64,000 nucleotides of DNA from Agelas oroides. Its lineage: Eukaryota > Porifera > Demospongiae > Agelasida > Agelasidae. The stretch lies in contig OX422196.1 in the NCBI GenBank assembly GCA_949130485.1, positions 3,516,889 to 3,580,888 of the forward strand, written 5' to 3'. Positions 52,801 through 59,489 of the stretch are shown here, piece by piece; position 1 is the stretch's first letter; each line of letters begins with the position of its first letter. Below the pieces are notes generated by a model. The model saw only the letters and a program-made list of their open reading frames with translations. It was not told where the DNA came from and made no database searches. A program made the translations under genes and the position numbers.

Positions 52801-54494
52801 TTGGTCTTTCAATAGTAAGCTCAGTAAAAATAGCTTTATCTCACTTACTGGAATCTTTTATCATATAACTCAGTGTCATGGATGTCACCAAAGCTTCCAT
52901 ACAGTCGTTCCGCCTGTGACAATACACAGACGATTATTGAAAAAAAACGGAAAGTGTATACGTACAAAAATTCCATCATTTAATTAACGGCACCTTATCT
53001 CAGAGGGTTATTCGAGTACACGCTTAGTTTCTGCATATATTGTAGCCCTGTTCCAGTGCTTTCAAATGGTACCTGTTCCATGCAGCTCAGGGGAGGCGAA
53101 CAAAAACGTGCCACCAAAAACTGCACCCCTGTCGCACGAGACCGTACGATTGAACCATCCGTAAACAATGGCTTTCCTATGCAAAGTGGTAAGAAGCTGC
53201 AACTTGAAACGTTGGATCTCGATAGTAGACTCATTGGTCTATAAAACCGCTGGCAAAGTAGGCACCTACAGCTTCCTGCTTGTTGGCAAGAGACTTTGAA
53301 AACTCACCGGAAACCAAGGTTCCGTTAATTAAACGATGGAATGCACCTGCGTTTTAACTTCCTGTTTTTGTTTTTTTCAATAATCCCTGTTTACTTGTCA
53401 CTGGCGGAACGACTGCATACGCATGCATTTACGTTTACGCACCGATAACAAGTGATGATCAATGATTACGATCACTACGTAAGATCTTCGAATGAAAGAC
53501 AGCTGCACGAAGAACAGCTGCATGAAGAGACGGTGATTTCGAGGACTCTCTACCGAATTTTGAATAAGGCCAGCCACCTGACTGCATTCTGTGCATGAGA
53601 TAGCAGTCCCCATCTCCCGGTCACCCTAGCTGATGAGGCCTGGTATTGGCCGAAACACGTCCTGCGCAGTGAGTGACTTTGCATAACATCTAGGCCTGTT
53701 TTATAAGGGAGATGTGGTTCGTTGATTGTTCATACATTGTATGAATGTACCAATGTCATCCCACCAAGTTCAGATTGTGCTCTATCTCCTAGAATGGTAT
53801 GACAGCTGCAGACATGGCTTCCATCAGTGAGCAGCCAGATGTATACCAGGAGCTTGTGGAGGCAAGCTTCATCTTTTCCACAATTATGCAGGTATACTGT
53901 CTACGCGGTACAAAATTGTAGCCACTGATAATTGTAGGTGTGCAGAAAATACTCACCACATTTGAATATGTCAGTGAGAGTTTTTTGTTCATAGTTTTAA
54001 TTTAGAACTTTGCTGTTTGAGTTTGGATGGAGGGTTATTGCACAGAGCAGTCTAATGCTTTTCAATGTTGTGTACATTTGTGAGGATGTGTGTGCATGTA
54101 TGTATGTGATTTGTGTGTGTTTCTTACCTAAGCAACACACCAGAATATAGAGCTGAATTTCATAATCTCCACTTCTCTTTCGTACAGTGATGTCACCTAT
54201 AACTAGCTATTGTAATTGAAGCTTGCCTATGTCAGTGGTATTGTTACTGTGGTCTTGTCTTGCATACAGTCTGAGAGTGGAGGGCAATTTGAGACAGTCC
54301 AGGCAGACCAGCAGCTGTCACGTGCTGAGGTGGAAGGTGACCTTTTTGGGATGCTGCTCAGCACCCTAGTGTTGAAATTGGACGGGGACAGTGAGCTCAT
54401 GAAGGCACTTCACACCGAACTCCAACCACAAGAGACAGGGTCAAGGAAAGGGGTTCAAGATGTGACTGAACATTGCTTTGAAGAGAATGATTAG
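31538..54494 (+). CDS. Gene B: complete CARD-central region-17 ankyrin repeat protein
   Basis: Exons 31538-31832, 31977-32815, 33122-33214, 35986-36084, 36628-36726, 37234-37332, 37795-37893, 38359-38457, 40204-40302, 41109-41207, 41933-42031, 42566-42664, 43966-44064, 45096-45194, 47683-47781, 48137-48235, 49437-49535, 51874-51975, 53793-53891 and 54270-54494 sum to 3039 nt: 1012 residues plus stop, with all junctions in frame (one phase-1 intron after the CARD, phase 0 elsewhere). Order: CARD (about residues 1-98), central region with Pro/Ser-rich linker (about 99-378), ankyrin repeats (about 379-938), tail (last 74). The start ATG lies 3 nt after an acceptor (TGTAG), so the upstream exon is non-coding. 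CARDs recruit signalling partners by homotypic contact and ankyrin arrays bind proteins, so a cytoplasmic sensor or adaptor role is plausible but inferred. No nucleotide-binding (NACHT), kinase or transmembrane segment is visible, so this is not an NLR. Confidence 0.85.
31977..32815 (+). CDS. Gene B exon 3: central region of unknown fold plus Pro/Ser linker
   Basis: This 839-nt exon encodes about 280 residues. The first half is helical, with leucine- and charge-rich segments (DIPQLLIDLVKILEEEPGVL). A low-complexity linker follows (VVIPPPPSSDSSTSGSPATK, several SPxSG motifs) that could be a phosphorylated hinge. The last ~90 residues (LTVEEYTLVHHHISSLLHLP ... IRLFWFIS ... ) look like a compact mixed alpha/beta module. 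I recall similar 'H-x-x-S-x-L-x-x-P-x-x-A-L' segments in other invertebrate multi-domain immune-type proteins but cannot name a family. The exon joins the CARD exon in phase 1 and ends in phase 0 (donor 32816). Confidence 0.72.
33122..33214 (+). CDS. Gene B exon 4: N-terminal capping ankyrin repeat
   Basis: Encodes 31 residues: MGYLEAAWDGSVEGVSDALR, then AGVHADTTSL. The 'L-x-A-A-x-x-G-x-x-x-x-V-x-x-x-L-x-A-G' spacing is typical of the first repeat of an ankyrin array. Acceptor TATAG at 33117-33121, donor GTGAGG. It is 93 nt rather than 99. Confidence 0.75.
33215..35048 (+). other. Gene B intron
   Basis: No exon found by ankyrin motif. Contains a GT tract near 34385 and the palindrome at 33700. 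The 80-base stretch at about 35090-35150 has two ATTAGATTAGATTCAT motifs. Confidence 0.5.
33700..33753. repeat. 54-bp near-perfect palindrome
   Basis: TTCAGGCAACTAAGAGAGTG ... then its complement, around GCATATATGTATGC. One mismatch seen in the arms. Confidence 0.85.
35049..35606. mobile_element. Candidate TIR element with TA ends
   Basis: TACCGTCATTAATCG / CGAATAATGACGGTA, 14 of 15 matching, 558 bp, TA at both edges (Tc1/mariner-like). No transposase; no empty site available. Confidence 0.5.
35986..36084 (+). CDS. Gene B ankyrin exon, diverged type B
   Basis: 99 nt, acceptor CTGTAG, donor GTAAGG. Core NGVTALMWASLWGHLQVVER, ending DLQNN; Trp at positions 8 and 12 is unique in the window. 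Confidence 0.85.
36628..36726 (+). CDS. Gene B ankyrin exon, type A
   Basis: 99 nt, acceptor CTCCAG, donor GTAACA. Phe at position 8 (DGWTAMMFAC), ending DIQNE. Its upstream intron (36127-36600) matches the intron before 1479. Confidence 0.87.
37234..37332 (+). CDS. Gene B ankyrin exon, type B, tandem copy 1
   Basis: 99 nt, acceptor CTCAG, donor GTACTG. Core TGQTAVMSASFRGHLPIVER, ending GAQADLQKK. Identical in sequence to the exon 561 bp downstream. Confidence 0.86.
37795..37893 (+). CDS. Gene B ankyrin exon, type B, tandem copy 2
   Basis: No base difference from 37234-37332 was found by eye; the flanking introns are near-identical too. Recent tandem duplication or assembly duplication. Confidence 0.82.
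38359..38457 (+). CDS. Gene B ankyrin exon, type B
   Basis: 99 nt, acceptor TCCCAG, donor GTACTG. Core DGWTALMSASSRGHLPIVER: a type-A-like start (DGW) on a type B body. Confidence 0.87.
39245..39569 (-). pseudogene. Basic repeat ORF (STPR-like), broken
   Basis: Two overlapping - frames: MDTQSTSRRALKSPQEQEDR then RNERE, and LRKWKERDR ... KRERMASETPEETEARLQRI. The E-T-P-E-E-x-E-A-R-L-Q-R-x-R repeat resembles STPR-type DNA-binding repeats found at the N-termini of some transposon helicase proteins (from memory). Frame broken near 39400. Confidence 0.5.
39590..39928 (-). repeat. 13-bp minisatellite, about 25 units
   Basis: Unit GAAGTAGAACTCT with a few GAAGTTGAACTCT and CTCTAAAGT variants. Since 39 = 3 x 13, all frames stay open (FYFRVLLQSSTSE on -), giving a long spurious ORF. 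Confidence 0.92.
40204..40302 (+). CDS. Gene B ankyrin exon, type A
   Basis: 99 nt, acceptor CTTCAG, donor GTAATA. Arg replaces the second Gly of LLKGGA; ends DIQTK. Confidence 0.86.
41109..41207 (+). CDS. Gene B ankyrin exon, type B
   Basis: 99 nt, acceptor CTCCCAG, donor GTACTG. TDWTALMSAS: Asp replaces the near-invariant Gly at position 2; ends PNLQKK. Confidence 0.85.
41933..42031 (+). CDS. Gene B ankyrin exon, type B
   Basis: 99 nt, acceptor CTCCCAG, donor GTACTG. DGWTALMAASSGGHLPIVER, LLSAGA, ending DLQEK. Confidence 0.86.
42566..42664 (+). CDS. Gene B ankyrin exon, type A
   Basis: 99 nt, acceptor CTCCAG, donor GTAGTA. Ser replaces Trp at position 3 (DGSTAMMYAC); ends DIQTK. Confidence 0.86.
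42665..43051 (+). other. Gene B intron
   Basis: Similar to 10040-10740; broken at 43052 by the zinc-ribbon element and resumed at 43839 (AACAGGATGATTCTGC). No gene. Confidence 0.55.
43052..43838 (-). mobile_element. Zinc-ribbon repeat element, reverse copy
   Basis: Hairpin end on the right (43807-43838, TAACCCTCGCTCCGCATGCG...), then GTCT repeats, ORF on -, and the palindrome GGCACTGAAGTGCC at the left border (about 43064). An uninterrupted related intron is at 10700-10760. Confidence 0.65.
43056..43472 (-). pseudogene. Zinc-ribbon / QEQNRM-repeat ORF, two stops
   Basis: From ATG 43472: MPPTKVCPQCKAAVPVRRK, then TCECCDHVFRSKRKA (CPxC...CxCC, zinc ribbon), a basic stretch, then two units of RQEQNRMHKASMRESE type and WHFSAFHF at the end. 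One frame throughout but interrupted by two TGA codons (after AECNL and after ASETRE). Same organisation as 3289-3587. Confidence 0.6.
43966..44064 (+). CDS. Gene B ankyrin exon, type A
   Basis: 99 nt, acceptor CTCCAG, donor GTAATA. DGWTAMMYAC core, ending DIQEE. Two type A exons in a row here; the intron between them holds a zinc-ribbon repeat element. Confidence 0.86.
44065..45095 (+). other. Gene B intron
   Basis: Ankyrin-family intron, matching about 15880-16520 in its right part. No gene. Confidence 0.5.
45096..45194 (+). CDS. Gene B ankyrin exon (DVVT)
   Basis: 99 nt, acceptor CTCCAG, donor GTGGGT. DVVTALMIAVYYGHSHIVEV. Compared with its gene A paralogue, several changes fall at exposed positions (NI/VV, HH/YY, T/I, N/I). 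Confidence 0.85.
45270..45835 (+). pseudogene. Penelope-type retroelement 3' remnant (GIY-YIG)
   Basis: Same hairpin and GVV/YVGQ region as 16690-16835, continuing (with frame changes near 45430-45450) into KEHMQALTNSD-like, SALTENAMDTMHMIAWEDVE, VLASNPRPH: the conserved end of GIY-YIG nuclease domains in Penelope-like pol. At 45796-45830, CTGAAGAAGACTGCTGATTA then GTCGAAACATTGG resembles the 3' end signature of such elements. Confidence 0.6.
45836..47490. other. Gene B intron, absent from left duplicate
   Basis: Corresponds to a gap between 16835 and 16845 in the left copy. Apart from a hairpin at 46362-46464 I see no gene. Confidence 0.5.
46362..46464. repeat. Perfect-armed hairpin, 35-bp arms
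   Basis: AGTATTTGGAAAGCAAAAAG (46362) onward for 35 bases is exactly complementary to 46430-46464; loop of 33 bases. Confidence 0.9.
47683..47781 (+). CDS. Gene B ankyrin exon (DGETALTFAC)
   Basis: 99 nt, acceptor AACAG, donor GTAAGT. Differs from the gene A paralogue at two residues (Q/E and M/T). Confidence 0.84.
47782..49436 (+). other. Gene B introns around 48137-48235
   Basis: Collinear with 17138-19662 minus the left-only TIR element. A run of A at about 48773-48784. No further gene. Confidence 0.5.
48137..48235 (+). CDS. Gene B ankyrin exon (DGQTPLLIAT)
   Basis: 99 nt, acceptor TTGCAG, donor GTGTGG. One residue differs from gene A (RKGS versus RKSS). Confidence 0.84.
49437..49535 (+). 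CDS. Gene B ankyrin exon (DGVTPLMLAC)
   Basis: 99 nt, acceptor GCTAG, donor GTCAGT. Protein identical to the gene A paralogue by eye; only silent changes seen. Confidence 0.85.
49995..50141. mobile_element. Nested palindromic MITE
   Basis: TTTGAAGTGCCATATCGCTG ... and its complement CAGCGATATGGCACTTCAAA; interrupts one arm of the enclosing element, so it is the younger of the two. Confidence 0.75.
50294..50330 (+). repeat. Interstitial (TTAGGG)n tract
   Basis: About six GTTAGG/TTAGGG units in perfect tandem inside the TIR element. Confidence 0.9.
51191..51803. other. GC-rich insertion in right duplicate, origin unknown
   Basis: The left copy reads directly across (GTGTGTTTATAAGTGACC at about 20768). 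Contains CG-rich frames on both strands (+ 51176-51418; - 51423-51659 with LRKKKSKEVSPP) and a (CGTA)n tract at about 51715-51740. No TIRs or target duplication found. Confidence 0.55.
51874..51975 (+). CDS. Gene B ankyrin exon (QTGHTALMLA)
   Basis: 102 nt like its paralogue. Changes A/V, I/V, S/N and N/D relative to gene A. Acceptor CTACAG, donor GTGAAC. Confidence 0.86.
52016..52576. mobile_element. Mutator-type MITE, 561 bp, right copy only
   Basis: TIRs TAGCCTCGTTCCCAGGCCCT / AGGGCCTGGGAACGAGGCTA extended by inner arms (~85 bp) with ATCACGTGATG. Target duplication GCACACAGG at 52007-52015 and 52577-52585. Empty site in the left copy at about 20982-20990. Confidence 0.9.
52901..53731. mobile_element. 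Composite insertion in right duplicate
   Basis: The left copy is uninterrupted (TTTCCATACATTGTATGAAT, about 21275). Inverted pair CAGTCGTTCCGCC at 52901 and GGCGGAACGACTG ending about 53413; then a segment (53549-53668) repeated in inverse at about 56790-56885, and the 25443-type repeat. Probably two or more insertions. Confidence 0.6.
53793..53891 (+). CDS. Gene B last ankyrin exon, degenerate
   Basis: 99 nt, acceptor CCTAG, donor GTATAC. Begins NGMTAADMAS (His in gene A); otherwise as gene A. Confidence 0.75.
54270..54494 (+). CDS. Gene B terminal exon, 74-residue tail
   Basis: Acceptor CATACAG, TAG stop at 54492-54494. Same length as the gene A tail, with substitutions in the middle and ending CFEEND. 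The downstream hexamer corresponding to gene A's AATAAA reads AATAAT. Confidence 0.75.
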   Translation, partial: SESGGQFETVQADQQLSRAEVEGDLFGMLLSTLVLKLDGDSELMKALHTELQPQETGSRKGVQDVTEHCFEEND

Positions 54495-54884
54495 TATATC
54501 TACCTTAAAAATTGTAAATAATGGTGCCACAAGTTCCCACTGGCTACACACTTTCAGGTTGAAAAGTTGCATGAATACACTAACATAATGCATATAATTT
54601 GACTTCAGTAAGCATTTGTTTAGGTAGTTTATCATCTTTTAATACCTCCTGATGCACAGGGCAAGACGTGTCACGTGTCAGGGGAGTTCATGTAGCTGTC
54701 TTTGTGCACACACATCTTGGTATTGGTGTGTGCACAAGGAAGTTCTCGTCTGTATGCTTGCAGTGAACAGTTTCTTTGTAGGTTCGTGCTGCTGCTACTG
54801 TTGTATGTATTGGGGCCCTGTACCTCTCTCTTCTGAACCATTAGTGTTTAACTTACTTTATCTGCTTGTATATGAACACATCAG

Positions 54885-55364
54885 TAGGCCTGAACCAAAT
54901 ATACTGGCATAATATTGGCAATAATAGGTACTTCCTGGCATTGAGCGTATTTTTAGAATAATAGGTGCTATTTTTAGGAATAATAGGCACAGCCTGACCA
55001 CATTAGCGGGCATTAGAAAACCGCAGCTATACACGCAGCTATCAGTACATGTAGCTATGAGCGGTGCTGCAAGCACTAGCGAGCTGTGTCAACGTTTGTA
55101 GTCCCTAGTTCAGGGTCTGAATTTAAAAATGATCCTGAAGAAGCAACAGCAGTACAATATTTTGTGGTCATCTTCCACAAGTGAGAATGAAGTGGTATCG
55201 TTGTTGCACCTATCTGTAATATGTGTTCATGTCCATTATTATAAGAATACTGACAGATATGGAAAGAATAATAGGCATACCTTGGAAGAATAATAGGGAG
55301 AAAAGTTTAGAATTGCAGAATAGAATAATCGGCAAGAAAAAAAAGCATATTTGGCTCAGGCCTA
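54885..55364. mobile_element. TIR element, 480 bp, right copy only
   Basis: TAGGCCTGAACCAAATATAC / ATATTTGGCTCAGGCCTA, imperfect; flanks share ACATCAG. Interior repeats GAATAATAGG. Not present at the matching place near 24560 in the left copy. Confidence 0.65.
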
Positions 55365-56257
55365 AACATCAGCATTCAATTGCTTATGCGTACATTTGTG
55401 TTTTTATAAAACACTCTTGCTGAAATTCTTTGCAATAGTGAATCATGAATTGGTACCATGCAAAATTGCTATGTGCTAATAACCAAAACAACCTTCTGCA
55501 ACATCATAAGAATTCAAACTTTGTCAACCGTTCCATATAGAACATCAACAGCAGTGTCTGATTTCCAACTGTACCTATCATATTTTTGGGGTATGCAATA
55601 GTAAAGTCCAAAGTCCACTCTGGAGTCTGAGTTTTTACACTTAGCCTGATATCAACTACTTTATAGCAACTTAATTGTGAATGATCAAATAGTCTTATAG
55701 ACTTGTTGGTTTATATGGTAGATTACCACACCTTGATTTGTATTCATGACTGTATCACTTCAAATGAATTGTGGGCATAGTAGGTGTGAATATGGCTCAA
55801 GGATTTTCTGTGAGGAAGGCAGTGGACACACATTCAATGTTTTGGGTTCACTGCATGTGACAGCATGGCTATAGTTGATATACTAGCAACCCACACTAGA
55901 AAGCAATATTATGCCTTTTTTCTTTGCTGCCTGCTTGCCTACATGATGGGATATTGCATTACAGAATATTAGCACAATACATTGCAGGACTGCTCTTTCA
56001 CATCTCATGAAGGATCTGTCTTCCATGCATGCATGCGAGTACATCAAGCTGCCCATCTAGGTGCTCGAACCCTAGGAAAAATGCTGCAGCTACCCAGACT
56101 GTGCCTCACTTTTTGGAGGACAAGCATACGTATGAATTAACAAAATAGGATTGCCTAGTTAACTGCCAAACCAGGGAAGTGGTGTTACCAGGAATTCTGT
56201 GTAACTTTTCTGTCTGATCAGCAAGCGAAGGCCTCGATTTTTATAGGATCTTGGGGT
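55365..56257. other. Intergenic stretch downstream of gene B
   Basis: Parts match 24590-25020. No gene supported. Confidence 0.45.
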
Positions 56258-56380
56258 TTACTATAATTATAATTCAATTCTATAGGGCAGCATATAGCCT
56301 AGTTACTAAAGTGGACCTAATTCTCAAACCTGTAACCTATACATTGATGCCCTATACCATCTGAGCTAAGAATCCCACCT
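56258..56380 (-). mobile_element. Possible tRNA-derived SINE
   Basis: On -, from about 56377: GGGATTCTTAGCTCAGATGG (A-box-like; D-stem GCTC/GGGC) and GGTTTGAGAAT (B-box-like) about 45 bases later, then an ATT-rich tail. Total length of the tRNA-like part is about 70. The acceptor stem does not pair, so it is not a working tRNA. Confidence 0.45.
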
Positions 56381-56886
56381 GACAAGCTTATGCAGTCATC
56401 TGTGTATAAGAACACCATTATCTATAACATTATTATATATATTGATATATTGATAATTCTGGAAGGTTGCTGATGATCATGAAGTGCATCAGGTAGATTC
56501 TTTGGTAGCATGAACACATGATCACAAAGCTCTAAAATTCATCACATGCAGCTATGACTGCCATCTCTTACACAGTGGGGCAGATAAGATATATACAGAA
56601 TCATGCAGTTTCCTCCTGCTCTGTTTGACCATTACTTGCCTTCATGCAAGGAGCTTGTTCTATCTCTGGTTACTTGGTTGGACCTACCTGTGTCTTGGCC
56701 ACTAAATTTGACCTTGCCATCAGTGAACACAAGGTGTCAACTTATTTCTCAGTGAAGACAATTTACAAGAATTAAAGAATTCTGTCTTCTACATACCAGG
56801 CCTCATCAGCTGGGCTGGGGTGACTGGGAGATGGGGACTGCTATCTCATGCACAAAATGCAGTCAGGTAGCTGGCGTTATCCAAAA

Positions 56887-57444
56887 GGTTACCCTCCTCC
56901 TCATGCATTAGGAGTCTCCCCTTGGCATCTTCCAACTCAGCTTCAATGAACCTAAGATGGTGAAACATCAAAGTGAATACTCCATATCCATATTTTCTAC
57001 CAGTATTCTCTACCTCAAGTCAGGTTCATTGTCTGTCTCTTGCTCTGTGTTGTTGATTTGACATGATGCATCCATAGTTGGCTCAGTACTTGCCTCATGA
57101 ACATGGACACATTTAGTGTTCTGACTAGGAGATGCTGGTGGTGGAGCTATTGAAAGGGTGGGGTCAAGGTCAAACATAGTCAGGTTGCTGCTGATGAAAC
57201 TTAGATTTAGTGCATGCTCAGACTGAGGGTCTTGTATTGATGCTGTTGTGTTGGACACCTCATCTGTTGGTTCTGCTGTATTGGATGTCTCCTCATAAAC
57301 TGGACACTCTTCAACACTATTAGACTCCTTCTGGGTGTCTAGATCTTTACTTGGGGAGTCACTTCCCTGTGTACTGTAGTAGTCAGTGTTAGACTCTTCT
57401 CCAATCACTTCTCTAGCTGGTGCTGAACGAAGGCGACACTTCAC
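56887..57444 (-). pseudogene. Acidic-linker coiled-coil gene, right copy (3'-truncated)
   Basis: The linker exon (about 57014-57438, donor AG|GTAGAG) is open through where the left copy is frameshifted (PPPASPSQNTKCVHVHEAST) and ends NEPDL, in phase with FIEAELEDAKG... The coiled-coil exon breaks off at about 56887 after the first ~20 residues, where unrelated sequence begins. That sequence is an inverted match to 53555-53650. So the linker is intact but the coiled coil is lost. Confidence 0.55.
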
Positions 57445-58329
57445 ATTACATTGTATGGATCACTGTACAGTTGACAACATGCAGGGTTGTTGTCATCACT
57501 ATCACTGTCATTTTCTCCTATATAATGAGAGGATGGAGCAATGCTTCAAGGGAATGCACTTTAATATGTTCAACTTCTCCTGTACAATAATGACATACAA
57601 AGAAAAATCATACAACACAACATGCAGCAAATTAGGTATATGTCTCAATCCATATGCTTCAAGGTATACTGCAGCAATCCTATCAGGTGTACCTGGGTGA
57701 AAGTGACAGTGAAGCACGTGACCAGCTGCTGACATTGTTCATCATGGTGGATGCTTCTTGATAATGACTGTCAGAATGATCAGTATATATATACATAGTC
57801 GAAATAGCTATGAGACATGGTACTGGCCTTGCCTTGTCCCCAGGCCCAGCCCAGCTTTTCGTTGCTTGCAGTAATTTTGCACTGGAAGCATATGAGTGAG
57901 GAATCTACTACACAGGTGTTGAAATGTATCGCCTCTTCTCCAAACTTCATGCATAAATTATTCATCATGGGGATGATGGTAGATTATGACATCAAGACAT
58001 CCATCCAGCAAACAATAGGTTTACATTTTTCATGCCAGCATTCCAGTGGAGGAACAACTGAGGTGTTGCAGTGTGCTAAACGAAACTTCCTCTCCATATG
58101 AAGGGTGTCACAACCTTCACTTCCTGTTGCAACAACATGGAAGCGGCCACTCCTTGCACACAGACATTTTAGACCTCAGTGTAGCATCATCTACCTCTGT
58201 TAGTGAGAACTTCCAACTTCCTCAACTCGCACGCTGTCACAACGAACACCCCAACTCAGCCCTAGTCCCAGATCTCGTGCCCAGCTCCACCCACTCAGGA
58301 AATAACATGTGTTCAGAGGGTGCGGCCTC

Positions 58330-58372
58330 CATTTTCTGGTTGCTACTAAGCCTACTTTCGTCTTTGTGAGAG
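58330..58372 (+). promoter_or_regulatory. Promoter/first exon of a third CARD-ankyrin gene
   Basis: Copy of 29385-29431 with the same GAGAG|GTAAGT donor (58373). Its coding exons would lie right of the window. Confidence 0.45.
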
Positions 58373-58642
58373 GTAAGTCAAGTGAGTAACGTACTGATGG
58401 TAGCGCTCTCCCCTTCATTCTAAACTCTGAAGGGTCTCGTCAAGCCATGATCAGACTGTGTGAGGGTTTATAGGTGGGTGTAGCATTTGGTCCCAATCAG
58501 CACTGTTTGGTGAGGAGAGAGCCTGCATGGCCTGAGACAGATGCTGGGGAAGGGGGGTAATTGGCTACTTTGTGGTAATGCAGGAGACCTATAGTATAAC
58601 TTGTAGTTTTCCTTTCTTAGTTGTAGCTGTATGACAGACAGC

Positions 58643-58782
58643 ACAAGCCGTTAACGACAGAATGTTAGCATCCGTATGCTATACGGTATTTATACCAGCC
58701 CTAACCCAATCCTAACCCCACCCTAACTGTATAAATCACTGTATAGCTTACGGATGCTAACGTTCTGCTATTAATGGAAATC
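58643..58782. mobile_element. 140-bp MITE, right copy only
   Basis: Duplication CAGACAGC at 58635-58642 and 58783-58790. Inner arms AATGTTAGCATCCGTA / TACGGATGCTAACGTT. Centre has CCCTAACCCAATCCTAACCC. Empty site at about 29790. Confidence 0.75.
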
Positions 58783-59489
58783 CAGACAGCTATCTTTCAT
58801 GAATTAAGTGACAGACAGAAAGCAACACATGGTATGCTTTTTCATCGCAAGAAAAGACATGAACTTAGCTGGGGCATGGCATTGGCAGGTGCAATTGACT
58901 TTTGTTCCATTTTCATAGTACAGCTAGGTGTCTACATGGCTTAGTCTCTGTGTCAGTCCACACGTGTATTCCAGTAGTACCAAAGACCTTTATACAAGCC
59001 TGAAACATATCCATCACATCACATCTGATCAGCTGGAGGTGATATTTAAGTTTAAAGGTCTGTCTGGTATTTAGTCCAGTAGTTTAGTCTGGGATGTCTG
59101 TGATATGTGTGAGAATATCAGGCATACCATGCAGACTGCTGGGTGATTGAAAAGCTTATCAGGCTGTGGTTGCTAGAACCTTCCCTAAAAAAGCTGAACC
59201 GTCACCGTGCGCCAGCTGAAGAAAATCTGCTATTGGCCACAAAATTGATGTTCCAATCAAAAGTGATGCAAGAATACCAAACGACATGTCACTGTTGAGT
59301 ACATGTTTGGCCATCACAGATGGAATCCTCAGTTCAGATGTGGCTAAACTCTGCCTCATTCCATCACCAGCTACATCACAATCATCCAGCGAGGCAGGGG
59401 CAAGTGGGCGGGGGCTAAATTTTAATATTCATAACAAAATTTGCTCAGTGTTGCTACTTATAAGTACAGTGGAACTTTACTAACAAACA

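Noticed and set aside
56308-56377. Functional tRNA gene
   Set aside because: A and B boxes are recognisable, but acceptor and T stems do not pair.
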